A DNA stretch of 64,000 bases. Source: Proteus terrae (lineage in GTDB: Bacteria; Pseudomonadota; Gammaproteobacteria; Enterobacterales; Enterobacteriaceae). Below the pieces are notes generated by a model that was given only the letters and a program-made list of their open reading frames with translations, was not told the origin of the DNA and made no database searches. The stretch's first letter is position 1. Every line of letters starts with the position of its first letter. Position numbers and translations under genes: made by a program. The stretch lies in the NCBI RefSeq assembly GCF_003144325.1, contig NZ_PENS01000016.1, positions 1 to 64,000 of the forward strand. The letters are read 5' to 3'. Of the stretch, positions 45,505-54,816 are shown in pieces.

Positions 45505-47133
45505 ATGTCTATTTCAGAATACGAAAAAAAAATATTTACAGACACATTGCTAGATAAAAGTTCCCCATTCCCTGAAATATACGATGCAATTAGTGAACAA
45601 GTACTTTTACTTATTTTTAAATCACGGCAACTCAGCCAAAATCCAGAATATAAAGATTGGTTTGAGAAACAACATGTAGTGCTTAATGAGTTATGTGCAC
45701 AAAGTAATAAAATTGTTCAGCTTTTAGATAGTAAAAGTCAGCGTCAGTCACCAAGTTATTGGGATCAAAAGGTAATAGAGCCTATACAATATGCTCTTTT
45801 ATTTATGCGCCCGTTATATGATGGATTTGATAGTGGAGTTGAAAGTTTAAAAACATGGGGAGATATGAAACACCCAAATGTTATGAAAAATAAATATCCA
45901 TTATTAGCAGATAAACATCTTTCTGAATTTATTCAGGATGATTTTTTTTCTATATTAATTAATAACCGACCAGATAACGAAGCAATACCAGCAAGTGTTC
46001 GTAAAGGATATAGTCACCAAGATCTTTCCATAGCTTATTCATATGGCGATGAGTTGATCAAAAAATTAAGCGAATACGGAAATATTAAAGTATTAGAAGT
46101 ACTTGCTGAAACTATTTATTCTTTTATTGAAGATTATCGCCATCAAAATATAAATCTTCCAAGTTGGCTTTCTCTATTCGATAAAGTATCTCAAGGATTT
46201 TACTCAGGAAATATACGTAATAGCTATGCATTTAAAAAAATTATTAAGCTACTCAATGCTGGCGGGCGCGAATCGTTTATAAATGAGGTCATTTCTATAT
46301 GTGGAAAAAATGAAGTTGAGCGTATTTATCATAGATATGCAAGTATTTATGCCAAAGAAATAGATCAATGGATTAGCGGTATTTTTATTTATCTTAAATA
46401 TCAAAATAATATTGATTATAGATGGAAATTTACGACTATTTCACCTGAGTTAACTCATTCTCTGAATGAATGTGAATATCAGGACTCTATTGCATGGGAT
46501 ACAGATTATTGCCAAATTTCAATAAGTAAAGATAATCTCTTAGATCTGATTCAAAATAATGCTTTATATGATGCAACCAATATACTTGCAGATCGCTTAT
46601 GGCATATTTATCAAGAGTCTGCCACTGAAAGATCGAATAATAAAGATGGACATTTACCTGTAAGTGATGAAGAGCGCAAAGTGCACAAATCAGATGATTG
46701 GAAATTTGGTGGAAAAAATAGCCGTAAGGAATACGAGGTAATTTATAGTATAGAATCATTTGAAGATTGGTATCAAAATAATAACGTGCTATTTATTAAT
46801 AGTAAAACAAAACGTATCGAGAAAATTAGTGTCGAGGAACGGCTTGCTGGATTAAAATGCTATGATCTAAAAATGGGAATTCCTAGTAAACATAAAATGA
46901 AAGTTAAGGATGGAATTTATGATGAGGTGAGAGCTGATAGCAATTTATATTCAATCAGTTCAATGAGTGATATTACACTTCAGAGATATCATTCTAAAGT
47001 AAAAAACATTATTACAAAAGAAATTGATTTGTTACTTCAAGAACAGCAAAATAAAAATGATAAATTTCCCTATAGTGGATCATCATATGCTATTAAACCA
47101 CTCTGGGGAAAATGTAAATACATTAAAAAATAA
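45505..47133 (+). CDS. Unknown 542-residue cargo protein
   Basis: ATG 45505 with GAGGA before it. Mostly helical, with no transmembrane segment and no nucleotide-binding motif seen. Internal features include PYDGFDSGVESLKTWGD-like and YHRYASIYAKEIDQW, and a lysine-rich end (KPLWGKCKYIKK). Codon use is AT-richer than in the transfer genes. Not recognised. Its place in a bay with restriction-like genes suggests a defence role, which is inference. Confidence 0.6.
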   Translation: MSISEYEKKIFTDTLLDKSSPFPEIYDAISEQVLLLIFKSRQLSQNPEYKDWFEKQHVVLNELCAQSNKIVQLLDSKSQRQSPSYWDQKVIEPIQYALLFMRPLYDGFDSGVESLKTWGDMKHPNVMKNKYPLLADKHLSEFIQDDFFSILINNRPDNEAIPASVRKGYSHQDLSIAYSYGDELIKKLSEYGNIKVLEVLAETIYSFIEDYRHQNINLPSWLSLFDKVSQGFYSGNIRNSYAFKKIIKLLNAGGRESFINEVISICGKNEVERIYHRYASIYAKEIDQWISGIFIYLKYQNNIDYRWKFTTISPELTHSLNECEYQDSIAWDTDYCQISISKDNLLDLIQNNALYDATNILADRLWHIYQESATERSNNKDGHLPVSDEERKVHKSDDWKFGGKNSRKEYEVIYSIESFEDWYQNNNVLFINSKTKRIEKISVEERLAGLKCYDLKMGIPSKHKMKVKDGIYDEVRADSNLYSISSMSDITLQRYHSKVKNIITKEIDLLLQEQQNKNDKFPYSGSSYAIKPLWGKCKYIKK

Positions 47134-47340
47134 ATTGTATGTTATGTTATAAGGTTATTTTTTAGTAATGTAAATTAAATTTTAACGTAAATATAGTGAT
47201 GTTATTTTCTATACTAATTAATAATCTTTATAGTTAGTATTTCACTAAAGCTAATTCATTGGATTTATCCATATAGAAAATAAAAGAATCACTTGGTTTT
47301 AGTCTATTAATTAACAGGTAATGAAGTATCTTGTATAAGA

Positions 47341-47363
47341 AAGGGAGCTGAAATATCTCCCTT
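47341..47363. terminator. Terminator hairpin between convergent cargo genes
   Basis: AAGGGAG (47341-47347) pairs with CTCCCTT (47357-47363). It lies between a rightward and a leftward gene, 207 bases after the former and 18 before the latter's stop. Bases 47134-47340 have no gene. Confidence 0.5.
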
Positions 47364-47380
47364 ATCGTTAATGATTATTC

Positions 47381-48082
47381 TTATTGTCTCTTCATTGGGG
47401 TAATTTTATTTTCAGGAGACGGTGACGGTTTAGGAAGATTAGTTTTTATTGGAAATATACGAAGATATTCAGTCCATCCTTCGTGAGTAGCCGAAACCAT
47501 ATATTTAATAACATCTTTTTCAGTTTCACCGTGATAACACGGTAAAACATACTTGAGTAAATATTCATCAAATCTGATGCTTTTTGCCAAATAAGATCCC
47601 GTATTCATATCACCTAAGTAGATAACTGGAATCTGACCATCTCTGTTTGGTCTAAATGTAACAATGTAGTTTGGTGTCACTTTGGCCATTTTTGAACATT
47701 GCTCTGCAAGACGTTTTTGCTCTGTACTATTATCTCTGGGGGAGTTTCTGGGGAAATTTTTGGCTTGCCCTATAATTGCTTTTGGGAATGAGGAGTTATT
47801 CCCAATAAAGTCCACTCGTAATCCAAAATCGCAACCATATTTTTTCTCTGCGCTATTTTTTCCCTTTGATGTGGTTTTTGAATCTTGAAAATCTATATAA
47901 TAACCATCTCCGAATTCAATTTTCACAAGCCTACCCATAAATTTAGTAAAAAAACTATCTTCATCGGCATGTGTTTCTCGTGTAGTTTTCTCTGCTGAGT
48001 ATTTCATAGATTGTGTAAGTTTAAAACTCAATTCATTAAATACCTCTTCACTTATTCCCATTTTTACCCAATATTCATTCAT
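47381..48082 (-). CDS. PD-(D/E)xK-like nuclease, restriction-type
   Basis: 233 residues from ATG 48082, preferred over an upstream in-frame start because GGGAA precedes it. A PD-(D/E)xK-like core: an acidic helix (THADEDSFFTKF), G-C-D85-F-G-L-R, strand VDFIG, then KAIIGQAKN with Q106-A-K108 as the (D/E)xK position. Q in place of D/E is also seen in Mrr-like enzymes. The C-terminal part is proline-rich. Downstream of an EVE-like gene on the same strand, 82 bases apart. Probable modification-dependent nuclease, which is inference. Confidence 0.55.
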   Translation of the reverse strand: MNEYWVKMGISEEVFNELSFKLTQSMKYSAEKTTRETHADEDSFFTKFMGRLVKIEFGDGYYIDFQDSKTTSKGKNSAEKKYGCDFGLRVDFIGNNSSFPKAIIGQAKNFPRNSPRDNSTEQKRLAEQCSKMAKVTPNYIVTFRPNRDGQIPVIYLGDMNTGSYLAKSIRFDEYLLKYVLPCYHGETEKDVIKYMVSATHEGWTEYLRIFPIKTNLPKPSPSPENKITPMKRQ

Positions 48083-48164
48083 AGTATAAATTCCCATTGA
48101 TTTCATAGTAAACAATGTTATTCTGATTGGCTCTGTACTAAATTATCAATCATATACTTATATA

Positions 48165-48572
48165 TTATATTTCCATTTCATTTTCTATATATTTAAGTAA
48201 GTTGTCTTTTAATTTTTGCCGTCCTTGTGGTGCGCCTTTTAATCCATTTTTTTCTAATGATTTAATATCCAAATTTTTTAAATGAAGTTCTGCTAATAAA
48301 CGTAATCTTATATATTTTCCTTTTTTAGACTCATTCAAGGCATCTGATGAAGTCCAGAATTCATTATCAGTAATCTTATTTTTTGCATCTATATTAATCT
48401 GATCTACAACGCATACATGTGTAATCCTTTGAATGGGCAAGGATGCATAAATAAAAACTTTATCACCGATTTCAAATTTATTATTAAGTTGGGTCCAATC
48501 TATTATTTTTAGATGCTTAAATGCTTCAATATGATTGTAAACTTCATTGTTTGATGGTATTAGCCAATTCAT
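48165..48572 (-). CDS. EVE/PUA-like nucleic-acid reader protein
   Basis: 135 residues. Starts MNWLIPSNNEVY, then IDWTQ, FEIGDKVFIYAS and ITHVCVV, the strand pattern of EVE domains that pocket modified bases (as in EVE-HNH and McrBC-type readers). C-terminal LEKNGLKGAPQGRQKL is typical of EVE-like restriction proteins. With the adjoining nuclease it makes a possible reader plus cutter pair. Family call is by motif resemblance. Confidence 0.6.
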   Translation of the reverse strand: MNWLIPSNNEVYNHIEAFKHLKIIDWTQLNNKFEIGDKVFIYASLPIQRITHVCVVDQINIDAKNKITDNEFWTSSDALNESKKGKYIRLRLLAELHLKNLDIKSLEKNGLKGAPQGRQKLKDNLLKYIENEMEI

Positions 48573-48750
48573 TTGATTTGTTTCCTTTCTAAATTGTTAC
48601 TCTGTTTATAGTGTTTTTTATTTACTAATAATCGTGATTTTTATACTTTATCTAATGCTTAATGTTTTATAAAAAATGTGTTTATTTAATAAAGTTATAA
48701 ATGTAATATAATTTTTACATTGATAAAATCATAGTCTTCCAAATAATATT

Positions 48751-48870
48751 TTCACTCTGTATTTCCTAGCAATCTAAAGCACTCTATAACTTCTCTTTTT
48801 ACTAGGAATGTGTGAAGTTTGCTAAACTATCAATCTTATTGCTAATTTTTCAACTAAATCAGCCTCATAA
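48751..48870 (+). repeat. Decayed duplicate of the TIGR03757 leader and gene start
   Basis: This 120-base stretch aligns with 49116-49235: TTCACT..., ...AAAGCAC(T/C)CTATA.C, TTCTCTTTTTAC against TTTTCTTTTTAC, and further on TTTCAACT(A/C)AATCAG. The copy is about two-thirds identical and its ATG is lost. It lies at the right edge of cargo bay 3. Nothing else is coded in 48573-49175. Confidence 0.7.
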
Positions 48871-49139
48871 ATAAAAACTCTCTTCCAAATATACTATATA
48901 TTAATAATATATAGTATATTTCATAATTTTATGCTTTATTTTCTGTATTTATAAAATTAAGCACTAAAAACTTATTAAAGTTCGTTTTTATTTTACCAAT
49001 AATTATAAATTTTAAATAAAATTTATTTTTTTTCTGATTTTTCGTGTGTTTCCTAAATAAGCATTTCTTATTTTCTTTAACTCCAATAAAACCTCGATAC
49101 CCCAATTAACACTTCTTCACTGCATTTTCTACCAATTCA

Positions 49140-49174
49140 AAGCACCCTATACCTTTTCTTTTTACAGGGTGCTT
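49140..49174 (+). promoter_or_regulatory. Leader hairpin before the TIGR03757 gene
   Basis: AAGCACCCT (49140-49148) pairs with AGGGTGCTT (49166-49174), ending one base before ATG 49176 and covering the ribosome site AGGGTG. Could gate translation of the third transfer block. Confidence 0.6.
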
Positions 49175-49175
49175 T

Positions 49176-49574
49176 ATGAAACCGCCAAAACTATTAATTC
49201 CATTATTAGCGCTTTCAACTCAATCAGTTGCATCAACCACAATTTACATTGATAGCAACACGCCTTTACTTAATACAAAAGGTAGCCAAATTATCTATTT
49301 GGATGCACCTGATATTATTCAAAAGCAATTATTTAATGATTTATCGCGTGATCCCAAGCAAGCAGAACAGCAAGTGAGAAGTATTATTCAATCAGGAGAT
49401 TGGCAACAAAAACAACACCAAATGATACAGGCTTATCAAGGTGTTATTCACGCTTATGCATTAAAACTCGCGAAATATCCTGCGGTTGTTTTTGATGATC
49501 TCTATGTGGTTTATGGCACAACAGATGTTGTTCTGGCTGAAAAGTATTTCACTGAATTTTTGGAACATCAATAA
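49176..49574 (+). CDS. TIGR03757-family ICE protein (PFL_4709 type)
   Basis: 132 residues with a signal peptide (ending SVA). Periplasmic protein of unknown detail, of the DUF1525 type, encoded at the head of the third transfer block. Shares its last base with the next ATG. Confidence 0.82.
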   Translation: MKPPKLLIPLLALSTQSVASTTIYIDSNTPLLNTKGSQIIYLDAPDIIQKQLFNDLSRDPKQAEQQVRSIIQSGDWQQKQHQMIQAYQGVIHAYALKLAKYPAVVFDDLYVVYGTTDVVLAEKYFTEFLEHQ

Positions 49575-50515
49575 TGAGGCAATTAAAGCGATGTAGTGTT
49601 TTTGCGCTTTGTCTCTCTTTTCAACCTATATCAGCAAATGCGATTAACTCAGCTCAAATTATTGCAAGTGCATTATCACCACATTGTTTGGAATACAAAA
49701 TTGTGGGGATCTGTTACTGGCTCTTCTGCACACCATTTGGATGCTCAGTAAAAACATCGATAAAAGTGAGTCACTATATTCCTAATGCAGTTGTTTCTAG
49801 TTACGACCAAACAGGGAGCAATCCATGGGCAGAAATATCACCTTTAGGAATAGGAATATCAGGCTTTGCCGAAGGTGGTGGAGCCAATAAACAAAAACGA
49901 GAGAGAAATAAAAATAACCTATATTTTAAAAACGTGGATGTGATTGGGCATCCTGCATTAGCGTCTCCTATATTTGGGCAATTTATGGGACAAATAGATT
50001 ATGCCTGCTCTAGCCCGATTAGGGCTTTTATGCCTTATTTTCTCAGTACACTCGATGGATTGATGTGGCGTTCTGGTTTGCCTGAATCTCTTTATCCCGA
50101 AGCGCTGCTCCCAAATATACGTGAAATAGGCTCCACAGCTAAAGGCAATATGTGGGGCAATATTTATCCTCGCAGTGGTTTTGTGACACAAATAAATGAT
50201 TACAAAGCCTCAGCGGTTGTGGCTCAAAGAGCTGTTGATATTGTGTCACGAACAGGGCAGCTTCATGTTTATCAACCGTTAATAAGCCATTCTTATCATG
50301 GATATTGGGCACCAGAGCCTGTTACTGAAAATACAGACACTCGCAATCATAAATGGCAAAGACTTTCACCTTCAGTTTCCTCTTCTTGTTCTACTTTTCC
50401 TGATGATGCTCAACCTATTGCTAATGATGGTGGTTATGCATGGGCGCTTTGGCAACCTTACAAGTGTTGTAAACGACGAGGACAAATTTTTCTGTATAGC
50501 TTTAATTTTCAATAA
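49574..50515 (+). CDS. TIGR03756-family ICE protein (TraU-like, PFL_4710 type)
   Basis: 313 residues with a signal peptide (ending ANA). Cysteine-rich segments (HCLEYKIVGICYWLFCTPFGC) and VSHYIPNAVV match TraU-type mating-pair stabilisation proteins. Periplasmic, with likely disulfides. Followed after 12 bases by the next gene. Confidence 0.85.
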   Translation: MRQLKRCSVFALCLSFQPISANAINSAQIIASALSPHCLEYKIVGICYWLFCTPFGCSVKTSIKVSHYIPNAVVSSYDQTGSNPWAEISPLGIGISGFAEGGGANKQKRERNKNNLYFKNVDVIGHPALASPIFGQFMGQIDYACSSPIRAFMPYFLSTLDGLMWRSGLPESLYPEALLPNIREIGSTAKGNMWGNIYPRSGFVTQINDYKASAVVAQRAVDIVSRTGQLHVYQPLISHSYHGYWAPEPVTENTDTRNHKWQRLSPSVSSSCSTFPDDAQPIANDGGYAWALWQPYKCCKRRGQIFLYSFNFQ

Positions 50516-50527
50516 CAAGGAATGTGT

Positions 50528-51943
50528 ATGAAAGATAAAAGCTGGCTTTATAGCCGTGTTGTGGTGGGTTATTTTGCCTTGAGTTTTCCTGCTATCGCTA
50601 CTTTTGAAGTCGATAGCCATGTTGTTAGCACCGACTCAAGTAAAGGCATGAAAGGGGAAATCAGTGATTACTTATTTTATACCATAGGCGGTGGAACGGT
50701 GATTTCACAACCGCCGAGTCACAGTAATATGCAAAAGCTTAGTATCGGTCTGGGTTGGAATAGCGATTTAATGTGCGGTAATTTTGATATTAATACTACA
50801 GTTAAGAATCAGCTAAATGGTGCCACGCGTGGTTTTAAAGATATGATGAGCAATGTCATCAATAGTGCCACGGGTGCTGTTGCCAGTTTACCAGCCATGA
50901 TTATTCAGCGTGCTAATCCTGGTCTTTATGAGTTGCTAACTAATGGTGTATTACAAGCCAGTGTCTCATTCGATAAAGCTCAACTCAATTGCCAAAAAAT
51001 GTCGCAGAAAATGGCGGATTATGCCTATTCAAATCAATGGACGCAGTCTGCTATTGGTGAAGAGTTTAAACGAGTTGTCGCAACCACATCAGATGCAGTC
51101 AGTGCCGATAATCAATTGAAAACCTCAACAGGAAAAGAAGGGATTAGATGGATTGGTGGTAAAAAACGAGGCGGTATCGGTCAACCTGCGATTAAGCCTA
51201 CTTATGATCTGGCAAAAGCCGGTTTTAATATTCTGAATAAACAACCTATCACAAGCCATCATCCGGTTAATGAGTCTGCTTGCAAAGGCTCTCTTTGCCG
51301 ACGTTATAAAACCAGTGACGAAGCTGCCAAAGCCGTTGTGAGTGTATTGGGAGATAGGGCGATCCGCACTTGTTCTGAAACAAAAGAATGCCGTAGCGGA
51401 GGCGAAGAAAATAAATCAGGTACGTCAACGGTAGGTGTTGGTTTTTCACCGATGCTTGAAGAAACGACACAAGAGAATATGGCTCTATTAATTAAGTTTG
51501 TAAATGGGCATTTAAAACCGAATTCAGCAAATTTAGCACAATTAAAAACAGGCGATTTAGCGATATCAAGAGGCGTTATTCAAGTGCTAAAAGAGGATCC
51601 TGATAATGTGGCTTTAGTACAACGTTTGGCTGGTGAACTAGCGATGTCAGATACCGTTGCAACGGCATTCGGTATGCGAAGAATGTTGATTGCAGGGCAA
51701 TCAGAACCTCATGTAGCTGAGCATAAAATAGCATTAGAAGAAACAGATCGTCGCCTTGCTTTCCTCGATAGAGAAATTCTGGCATTAAAAAATGAAATGG
51801 AAATTCGTAAAGCTATCAGCAATAACACGTTGTTAATGGTGTTGAGCCGACAAGAGAGCCGAGATGCTGAAAATGGTGTCCATCAGCCCATTATACAAAG
51901 TGATAAGGTAGTCCATCAGTTAAGTCAGAAGGTAGATCATTAA
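50528..51943 (+). CDS. TIGR03755-family ICE protein (TraH-like, PFL_4711 type)
   Basis: 471 residues from ATG 50528: AAGG lies seven bases before it, while the ATG at 50522 is too close. Signal peptide, then SDYLFYTIGGGTVISQP, a helical middle, CxxC-like cysteines (ACKGSLC, CSETKEC) and a C-terminal coiled coil (about 410-435). Periplasmic or outer-membrane transfer protein. Confidence 0.87.
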   Translation: MKDKSWLYSRVVVGYFALSFPAIATFEVDSHVVSTDSSKGMKGEISDYLFYTIGGGTVISQPPSHSNMQKLSIGLGWNSDLMCGNFDINTTVKNQLNGATRGFKDMMSNVINSATGAVASLPAMIIQRANPGLYELLTNGVLQASVSFDKAQLNCQKMSQKMADYAYSNQWTQSAIGEEFKRVVATTSDAVSADNQLKTSTGKEGIRWIGGKKRGGIGQPAIKPTYDLAKAGFNILNKQPITSHHPVNESACKGSLCRRYKTSDEAAKAVVSVLGDRAIRTCSETKECRSGGEENKSGTSTVGVGFSPMLEETTQENMALLIKFVNGHLKPNSANLAQLKTGDLAISRGVIQVLKEDPDNVALVQRLAGELAMSDTVATAFGMRRMLIAGQSEPHVAEHKIALEETDRRLAFLDREILALKNEMEIRKAISNNTLLMVLSRQESRDAENGVHQPIIQSDKVVHQLSQKVDH

Positions 51944-51944
51944 G

Positions 51945-53468
51945 ATGACGACAGAGAGTTATCTTGAGCTTGTATTACTTTCTATGGCATGGCTGATTAA
52001 TAATTCATTGTGGATGCTCATCACCACAACAGGTCTTTTTGCTCTTCCATTAGCGATTAAAATTGCAGGGATTTGGTTAAAAGCACGAGAAGAGGGAGAG
52101 GATGAAGGTAATAAAGGGATTTTAGTATTATCACGTATGGAAAATACGCTCTATGTTGCGTTTATTGTGATGATATTTTGCGCAGTTCCGCTGTGGGAAA
52201 TCAATGTTTCTACATTACATTTTGACCGTAGTCGCTCAGCACAATGTAGTATTAATGTGCCGAAACCCGCAGATTCAGGATATGGAGCGTTAATAGCAGA
52301 ATTAAATAACCAAACGGCAAAAGTGCCTTTGTGGTGGTATTTAGTCCATTCGCTATCTAAAGGCGTGACGCATGCAACCATCGCGACTATTCCTTGTAGT
52401 AATGATTTTCGATTGCTACGTTTTGAAGTACAGAACACTCAATTAATAGATCCTATTCTTCGCCAAGAAGTACAAGAGTTTGCGACTCAATGCTATGCCA
52501 AAGCGTATTATAAGTTAAAAAATCTTCATTCTGGATTATCACCTCAAATAATGAAGGGTGCTAATTGGATTGGCTCTGATTATTTTTTGAATACAATCGG
52601 CTATTACGATTACTACACTGCAACATCTCCCCAACAAGCATGGTCCTATAATGAAAATCGAGATAGTGGATATGCCAATGTCAGTCGTGGTGGTTATCCA
52701 ACGTGCAAAGTATGGTGGAATTCTACGACTGAAGGCTTAAAAAAGCGTTTATTGACTCATTTTGAACCACGTACCATTAATATGATGAAAGCCAAGTCGC
52801 CTGATAATTGGGAGGAGGGATTATTACGTTGGTTGGTGAGCCCTCAAAGTATCCATTTAGCCAGTAGTGGTAACACTTATATGATGGGGAACCAGCAAGG
52901 GCAAAGCACAAGTATTGATTCAGGAATAAAGCAGGCTATCAGTAGTTTAGGGACATTCTTAGCTCAAACGACACAGCTACCTGCTTTTGACGCATTACGC
53001 CAAGGTTTACCGATGATCCATGCGATTTTACTAATGGCTTTGATTATCATCATTCCATTGATTCTGTTGCTAGGTGTCTATGAGCCCAAAATAATTATTA
53101 CACTTACTTTTGTGATGTTTGCATGGCTATTTGTGCCGTTTTGGTGGGCATTAGCCAGTTGGTTAGACGATAAATTGATTGAATTACTGTATGCGAGTTA
53201 CAAAGGGTATCGCTGTGATTTTAATATTTGGTTAGCAAGTACCGGTTCTGATAGTTGGATCATGAATTTAGTGCTCGGCGCTATGTATGTCGTATTACCG
53301 CTTTTTTGGTTTGGTGCTGTAAGTTGGAGTGGAGTAAATCTTGGATTTACGGTGTCTTCAGCCATTTCAAGTGGTTCAAAAGGTACACAACAAGCTGGTG
53401 CTCAAGGTGGCTCTGCAATGCTGAATGTGGTTAAAAATATTGGTGTGAAAAATAGCTTTAAAAAATGA
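51945..53468 (+). CDS. TraG N-terminal-domain conjugal transfer protein
   Basis: 507 residues with several membrane segments (N-terminal about 10-40 and 65-90; C-terminal about 355-410 and 435-470) around a periplasmic loop. Matches TraG_N proteins that stabilise mating pairs in the SXT/PFGI-1 family. Last conserved transfer gene before cargo bay 4. Confidence 0.87.
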   Translation: MTTESYLELVLLSMAWLINNSLWMLITTTGLFALPLAIKIAGIWLKAREEGEDEGNKGILVLSRMENTLYVAFIVMIFCAVPLWEINVSTLHFDRSRSAQCSINVPKPADSGYGALIAELNNQTAKVPLWWYLVHSLSKGVTHATIATIPCSNDFRLLRFEVQNTQLIDPILRQEVQEFATQCYAKAYYKLKNLHSGLSPQIMKGANWIGSDYFLNTIGYYDYYTATSPQQAWSYNENRDSGYANVSRGGYPTCKVWWNSTTEGLKKRLLTHFEPRTINMMKAKSPDNWEEGLLRWLVSPQSIHLASSGNTYMMGNQQGQSTSIDSGIKQAISSLGTFLAQTTQLPAFDALRQGLPMIHAILLMALIIIIPLILLLGVYEPKIIITLTFVMFAWLFVPFWWALASWLDDKLIELLYASYKGYRCDFNIWLASTGSDSWIMNLVLGAMYVVLPLFWFGAVSWSGVNLGFTVSSAISSGSKGTQQAGAQGGSAMLNVVKNIGVKNSFKK

Positions 53469-53525
53469 GAATTATTCATTGAAGATGAATTTAATTAAAT
53501 AATACTATTATATATAGATAAATAT

Positions 53526-53954
53526 TTAGTGAAAATATTGCAAAATAGAACTCCACCATTTTTTATGTTTTGTTGAAATTAGATAATCATCACTAAAAGA
53601 ACCACCACTTAGATAAAAATTATCATAATCCCCAAATTTCTTATCATATTCATATGTTTTTGGTAATACATTTTCTCCGCCAATAAGGTGAATGTGACTG
53701 GCTATAGCGAATGGAGAACTTTGTCCAATATATTTACCTTCTTTGTCATAAAGAACGACAAAAACAGGTTGTTCATTAACTAACCAAAAATAAATACCAA
53801 AGAAATTGATGGGAGCTGGGTGATAATAGGTAGCTTGATAATATTCATTTTTTAATGAAGAAGAATAAAACCAGTTTGTTGTAAAAGTGACATGAGATAA
53901 AAAAAACCACCATAATAAAAAAAGAGTCAGTAATGGATATTTAATTATTTTCAT
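53526..53954 (-). CDS. Small membrane-anchored protein, possible immunity or effector-associated
   Basis: 142 residues: one N-terminal hydrophobic segment (about 6-24, WWFFLSHV) and a periplasmic domain with aromatic residues. Overlaps the DUF6402 gene by 14 bases, so it is the third gene of a PAAR operon. An immunity role against the effector is plausible. No domain recognised. Confidence 0.6.
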   Translation of the reverse strand: MKIIKYPLLTLFLLWWFFLSHVTFTTNWFYSSSLKNEYYQATYYHPAPINFFGIYFWLVNEQPVFVVLYDKEGKYIGQSSPFAIASHIHLIGGENVLPKTYEYDKKFGDYDNFYLSGGSFSDDYLISTKHKKWWSSILQYFH

Positions 53955-54816
53955 AAATCACCTGGTAATTTTTAGGGGCATCTATCCAGTAAACATCAGA
54001 GAAAACGATGAAATCACCACCTTCATTATTTTCATCTTGCCAACGTCGAAAATCTCTATTAAAGACAGGGACGTATCCTTTGTATTGTTTATAGAGTGAA
54101 CCCCATGCCCCTGTTGTGTAAAGTGCCATATATTTATAAAATTGGCTAAAAGGCAGTACACCATCATGACTCCAAATACCTAATGGTTCAAAATTACCTG
54201 AAAAATTATAAGCATCTTTAATATAAAAACCTATTTTATCAATAATAATTGCTTTTCGAATTCCTGATAAATCGTAACATCCACGAATACAAAGCTCTAA
54301 ATTTCCTGCACCAATAGCAGCCCTTAATTCATCGACAGTATCAAAATGTCCTCCAAATTGAGTCCAGTTGACTTGGCTTGTATAGTCAATATCAATAATA
54401 TTAGAGCAATAACCAATAGGTATTTTTTTATTATCTAGTGGAGACAATATTTTGTTACGTTCTAATAACCGTGAAAATATAGCTTTTTGGGATAAAATAT
54501 TATTTAGTTTTTCATTTAGTAGGACATCTATAGCATCTTGTACTTGTTTATAGCGTGTTGCCCATGCCATTTTTAGAATAGAATCATTATAATGCTTTTT
54601 GGGAATATCTATTGCTTTTCCTACCATGTATTTATCTCTTAAAAAGTCATCCATTTCAAAGGCAGGCGTCGTAGAAAACCAATGATCCATTAAGTTAGCT
54701 GCTGTATTCCATCCCATTTTTTTTAGTAGGCAAGGAATATCTTGGAGTGATAATTCATCAAAAGGTAAAATTGTACGGCAACCACCTTCAACAGTCTTTG
54801 TCACTAAAATACTCAT
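53941..54816 (-). CDS. DUF6402-family protein, putative PAAR-linked effector
   Basis: 291 residues. Family-type motifs are GWNTAANLMDHWFS, IPKKHYND, IGFYIKDAYNFSGNFEPLGIW (split here), VFNRDFRRWQ and GGDFIVFSD. DUF6402 genes often follow PAAR genes in Proteobacteria, which suggests a type VI-type effector. Its activity is unknown. The start overlaps the PAAR stop by 4 bases. Confidence 0.78.
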   Translation of the reverse strand: MSILVTKTVEGGCRTILPFDELSLQDIPCLLKKMGWNTAANLMDHWFSTTPAFEMDDFLRDKYMVGKAIDIPKKHYNDSILKMAWATRYKQVQDAIDVLLNEKLNNILSQKAIFSRLLERNKILSPLDNKKIPIGYCSNIIDIDYTSQVNWTQFGGHFDTVDELRAAIGAGNLELCIRGCYDLSGIRKAIIIDKIGFYIKDAYNFSGNFEPLGIWSHDGVLPFSQFYKYMALYTTGAWGSLYKQYKGYVPVFNRDFRRWQDENNEGGDFIVFSDVYWIDAPKNYQVIYENN

